A stretch of DNA of 37,952 nt from Gallionella sp. (GTDB lineage: Bacteria > Pseudomonadota > Gammaproteobacteria > Burkholderiales > Gallionellaceae). The stretch's first letter is position 1; each line of letters starts with the position of its first letter. Positions 35,044-37,952 of this stretch are shown here, piece by piece. The stretch covers positions 1 to 37,952 of the forward strand of contig JABEVF010000007.1 in NCBI GenBank assembly GCA_013043965.1, in the 5' to 3' direction. The position numbers and the translations under genes were made by a program. Below the pieces are notes generated by a model. The model saw nothing but the letters and a program-made list of their open reading frames with translations, had not been told where the DNA came from and ran no database searches.

Positions 35044-36964
35044 CAAAACTGAACACGAAATGGATTTGATGAAAGAATCCTTCGAGCCAGTTCGCAAGCG
35101 TGTAGATATTCAGGCAGGCGGACTTGTCCAACATCTTGAATCCATTTATCGCATCACAGAGGTGTTGGACTTCGATTCTATTATCGGCGTGGAAGTGGAA
35201 ACAGGTCGCAGTGCCCCGCTTCGAATAAATGAACTCCGCCCTGTCGTTGCTGATACCGCTCAGGCAACAGAGGATATTGATGAAATTGCTGATGAAGACT
35301 GGAAGATTGCACAGCAACGCTATGCTGCGATCAAGCCGCTTCTCACCATATCGATGATGGGGCGGCATGATGTTGCGCAACGCGCTAAAGAGGTTGGCTC
35401 TGATACTGCTACCTTGTACAGATGGTTGCAAAAATATAATGCAATTGGTGTCATCACTGCGCTTATCCCCCAGAAACGCGGCTGGAAGGAAGGCAAGAGC
35501 CGAATCCCTGTGTTTGCAGAACAAGTGATCGACGAGGCAATCAAGGATTTCTATCTGACCAATCAGCGCTCAACTCCGCAGAAAACTGTGACTGAAGTTC
35601 TTCGCCGCTGCCAGCAGCGCGGTATTGAAGCACCGAGTCCGAGCACCATACGCGCGCGCATTGGTAAGGTGACAGAAAAGCAGCGATTGCGCGGTCGGGG
35701 CTTTAAGGAAAAGGCCAAGAACAAATTCCTTCCAGTGCCCGGCAGTTTCCCTAACGCCGATTTTCCGCTGGCGGTTATTCAGATCGATCACACACCCGCC
35801 GACATAATTCTCGTGGATGATTACTATCGCAAACCTATCGGACGGCCTTGGATCACTCTGGCGATGGACATTAACAGTCGCATGGTAACGGGCTACTACC
35901 TATCGTTTGATCCGCCTTCTGAAACTTCAGTTGCAATGTGTGTGGCTCATTCAGTTCTTCCAAAAGATGAATGGCTGTTGCTGCATAAAGTTGATGCTCA
36001 ATGGCCGGTATGGGGATTCCCCAAAACCATCCACGTGGACAATGGTGCAGATTTCCGCTCTAACAACTTCCAACAATCATGCCTGATGTATGGCATCAAC
36101 CTTGAATATCGTCCAGTGAAGCAGCCGCGTTATGGTGGACATATCGAGCGTGTGCTTGGAACACTGCTTCGTGAAATACACGAACTACCTGGCACCACGT
36201 TCTCTTCCATCAAAGATAAGGAAGGCTACAACTCTGAAAAAGAAGCTGTGATGACCAAGTCTGAATTTGAGACGTGGCTGGTCACTCTGATCTGCAAGGT
36301 TTACCACCAGCGCATGCATAGTGGTATCGGAATGTCACCTCTTCGTAAATGGGAGATTGGCGTTTTCGGGAACACTGAAATTCAGGGTGTAGGTCTTCCT
36401 GCACGGCCTGCGGATCGCCTGACCGTCCTTTTGGATTTCCTCCCTTCCTTCCGCCGTACTGTGCAAACCTTTGGCGTAACCATCGATGGCATGACCTATT
36501 ACGCAGATGTACTTCGTCAGTGGATTAACGCTGAGGATCCGGAAATCAAAGGGAAGAAGCGAGAATTCATTTTCCGGCGCGATCCGCGAGACATCAGCAC
36601 TGTGTGGTTCTTCGATCCCGACCTCAAGCAGTATTTCAAAGTCGCATTCGCAGATCAGGCTCTGCCATCGATGAGTATCTGGGAATACCAGCAGGCGCGT
36701 GATGCACTCAAGCGCGAAGGCAAAAAAAGCGTCAACGAGCATCAGATTCTTCATGCCATCACCGAGCTGCGCAGCCAGGTTGATGAGTCCAAGGAAAGGT
36801 CCAAGAAGGCTCGCCGCTCTAACCAGCGGCGCAAAGAGCATGAGAAGAAAATTTCCCCTGTGGCACCCTTGCCACAGCAGCCTGTTCGCAGCCCTGTTAC
36901 ACCGCCGACACTGTATGTCGGGCTGGTTGATGGGGATATCGATTCATTTGGAGATATCGCATGA
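35036..36964 (+). CDS. tnsB: TnsB DDE transposase
   Basis: The product has 642 residues, a normal size. N-terminal helix-turn-helix domains include RHDVAQRAKEVGSDTATLYRW. The rve-type catalytic core has the full DDE triad: Asp251 (VIQIDHTPAD), Asp335 (IHVDNGADF) and Glu371 (YGGHIERVLGT). A Mu-transposase-like beta-barrel follows (about 450-560), and a Pro-rich C-terminal tail may contact TnsC. It binds the repeated end sites and makes 3' cuts and strand transfer. ATG 35036 overlaps the tnsA stop. Confidence 0.96.
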   Translation: MNNKTEHEMDLMKESFEPVRKRVDIQAGGLVQHLESIYRITEVLDFDSIIGVEVETGRSAPLRINELRPVVADTAQATEDIDEIADEDWKIAQQRYAAIKPLLTISMMGRHDVAQRAKEVGSDTATLYRWLQKYNAIGVITALIPQKRGWKEGKSRIPVFAEQVIDEAIKDFYLTNQRSTPQKTVTEVLRRCQQRGIEAPSPSTIRARIGKVTEKQRLRGRGFKEKAKNKFLPVPGSFPNADFPLAVIQIDHTPADIILVDDYYRKPIGRPWITLAMDINSRMVTGYYLSFDPPSETSVAMCVAHSVLPKDEWLLLHKVDAQWPVWGFPKTIHVDNGADFRSNNFQQSCLMYGINLEYRPVKQPRYGGHIERVLGTLLREIHELPGTTFSSIKDKEGYNSEKEAVMTKSEFETWLVTLICKVYHQRMHSGIGMSPLRKWEIGVFGNTEIQGVGLPARPADRLTVLLDFLPSFRRTVQTFGVTIDGMTYYADVLRQWINAEDPEIKGKKREFIFRRDPRDISTVWFFDPDLKQYFKVAFADQALPSMSIWEYQQARDALKREGKKSVNEHQILHAITELRSQVDESKERSKKARRSNQRRKEHEKKISPVAPLPQQPVRSPVTPPTLYVGLVDGDIDSFGDIA

Positions 36965-37857
36965 ACACGAACAGCTACGAACACATCCATCCAGACTTTC
37001 GGCACATTATGGGCATGAGCGATAGTGAGCGGATTGCATTCATGGATCAGCCGCGCTGGATTAGCAATAAATCTGCGCAACATATCCTAGATACCCTGCA
37101 AGGCTTGCTACAGAAGCCGGTTCGTCCCCGCATGCCTAACTTGCTGATTGTAGGGGAATCGAACAATGGGAAGACAACTGTTGTTCAGCGTTTTCGTGAA
37201 TTGTGCGGACAGGGTTACGTCAACGAAGATGCCGAGCCTGTGAAGCCGGTGATTGTCTCTCAAGCACCACCCAGTGCCGACGAGAAAGGGTTGTATGTTT
37301 CCATTCTTGAGTGCTTCTTTACTCCCTATCGGGCAACTGACCCAGCCACGAAGTTAAGGTATCAGGTCATACACCTTCTCCGTATGTGCCATACCAGAAT
37401 GCTCATCATTGACGAGTTCCATTCCCTGCTCACCGGCACGCCAGTAAAACAGCGTGAGGTAATGAACGCAATCAAGCTGCTGTGCAATGAGCTTGCCATC
37501 CCCATCGTGGGCGTAGGCACGCGTGAAGCTGTGCGCGTGCTGCATACCGACCCACAGCATGCCAGCAGGTTTGATGTGATGACACTACCACTATGGGAGC
37601 TGAACAAAGACTTCCAGCAATTGCTGGCCGGGTTTGAGAAAGTGTTGCCACTCAAGAAGCCATCGAAGCTGCACACGCCTGAATTGGCCAGTTTGCTGCA
37701 CACTATTTCCGAAGGTAATACAGGTAATCTTCATCGGCTGTTGATTGAGTGTGCTACCGAGGCGATCAAAAGCGGCAAAGAGCAAATCGACAAACCTATC
37801 ATTGAGAGTAAAGCATGGTTGCGGCCTACGCGCGGCATCCGGGAACGGATAGCGTGA
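36961..37857 (+). CDS. tnsC: TnsC/TniB AAA+ ATPase
   Basis: The product has 298 residues, nearer to TniB and short TnsC than to the 555-residue Tn7 TnsC. Walker A is GESNNGKT at 65-72 and Walker B is MLIIDE at 147-152. A sensor-like VGVGTREA follows. The protein forms ATP-dependent filaments on DNA and links the target selector TniQ to TnsB/TnsA, and gives target immunity. Its ATG overlaps the tnsB TGA, and its stop overlaps the putative tniQ start. Confidence 0.93.
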   Translation: MNTNSYEHIHPDFRHIMGMSDSERIAFMDQPRWISNKSAQHILDTLQGLLQKPVRPRMPNLLIVGESNNGKTTVVQRFRELCGQGYVNEDAEPVKPVIVSQAPPSADEKGLYVSILECFFTPYRATDPATKLRYQVIHLLRMCHTRMLIIDEFHSLLTGTPVKQREVMNAIKLLCNELAIPIVGVGTREAVRVLHTDPQHASRFDVMTLPLWELNKDFQQLLAGFEKVLPLKKPSKLHTPELASLLHTISEGNTGNLHRLLIECATEAIKSGKEQIDKPIIESKAWLRPTRGIRERIA

Positions 37858-37952
37858 ATTCCCAATGGGTGGTTCGCGTCCCGTTATTGCCAGACGAAAT
37901 CATTTCGTCATGGCTGGTGCGCGCAGCACTCACCCAGGGATGCGATCCATTA
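37854..37952 (+). CDS. tniQ: TniQ/TnsD family target-selection protein, 5' part
   Basis: Only 33 codons are visible, running off the window edge. From GTG 37854 (overlapping the tnsC TGA) the sequence contains LLPDEIISSWLVRAA, the hallmark N terminus of TniQ/TnsD. An in-frame ATG at 37815 inside tnsC is the alternative start. TniQ proteins choose the attachment site; full length and zinc-finger content, which would tell TnsD from short TniQ, cannot be judged here. Confidence 0.82.
   Translation, partial: MNSQWVVRVPLLPDEIISSWLVRAALTQGCDPL

Larger units (their letters stand above)
34233..37952. mobile_element. Tn7-like transposon in comM, one end and transposition genes (partial)
   Basis: The element begins at TGTGACTT (34233) within comM and encodes tnsA, tnsB, tnsC and the start of tniQ in overlapping order before it leaves the window. 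By Tn7 convention this is the right end, next to tnsA. Gene order and target match the comM-targeting Tn6022/AbaR-type group. Cargo and the second end are not visible. Confidence 0.93.

Noticed and set aside
1-37952. CRISPR array or Cas genes, considering that some Tn7-like elements carry them
   Set aside because: No regularly spaced direct repeats and no Cas-like proteins are visible. The cargo part of the element is outside the window.

Overview
The window looks like a chromosome segment of an autotrophic betaproteobacterium. A Gallionellaceae-like member of the Nitrosomonadales would fit, but that placement is an inference from gene content: a form II RuBisCO with CbbR, CbbQ and CbbO, a type IV pilus minor-pilin operon, a GSI-type glutamine synthetase with NtrB/NtrC, and betaproteobacterial-looking housekeeping proteins. 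No rRNA, tRNA or CRISPR array was seen.

Layout. (1) 196-7499, + strand: a type IV pilus assembly cluster. It starts with a truncated prepilin remnant, followed by pilE-, fimT-, pilV-, pilW-, pilX- and pilY1-like genes and a small exported protein that may be PilY2-like. (2) 7617-13359: Calvin-cycle genes. cbbR diverges from cbbM-cbbQ-cbbO across a palindrome-rich control region. (3) 13545-19176: fbp, purE, purC and a beta-carbonic anhydrase on +, a DUF4124 protein and pyrE on -, xthA on + and a rhodanese on -. pyrE and xthA diverge from a perfect palindrome that puts a TATAAT on both strands. (4) 19259-25142: a cation-diffusion-facilitator transporter, then glnA, a second DUF4124 protein, ntrB and ntrC. 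Two nearly identical sigma-54-like -24/-12 elements lie before glnA and ntrB. (5) 25154-28414, - strand: mpl with an unusual in-frame insertion, a DUF486 membrane protein, an FKBP isomerase and a PhzF-family protein, with REP-like hairpins between some of them. (6) 28423-33573, - strand: metH lies between two type II toxin-antitoxin modules, brnTA downstream and ccdAB upstream. A decayed copy of the metH 3' end, with two in-frame stops, lies beyond brnTA directly before phzF. (7) 33574-37952: the 3' half of comM, cut off by the end of a Tn7-like transposon that encodes TnsA, TnsB, TnsC and the start of a TniQ/TnsD protein. The element runs out of the window.

The first 28 kb is ordinary core genome in which carbon fixation, nitrogen control and purine/pyrimidine genes sit side by side. 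The last 10 kb is plastic: two TA modules, a partial gene duplication and a site-specific transposon lie within it. The most notable system is the Tn7-like element in comM. Its cargo and target-selection genes lie beyond the right edge, so any novel cargo cannot be judged here.
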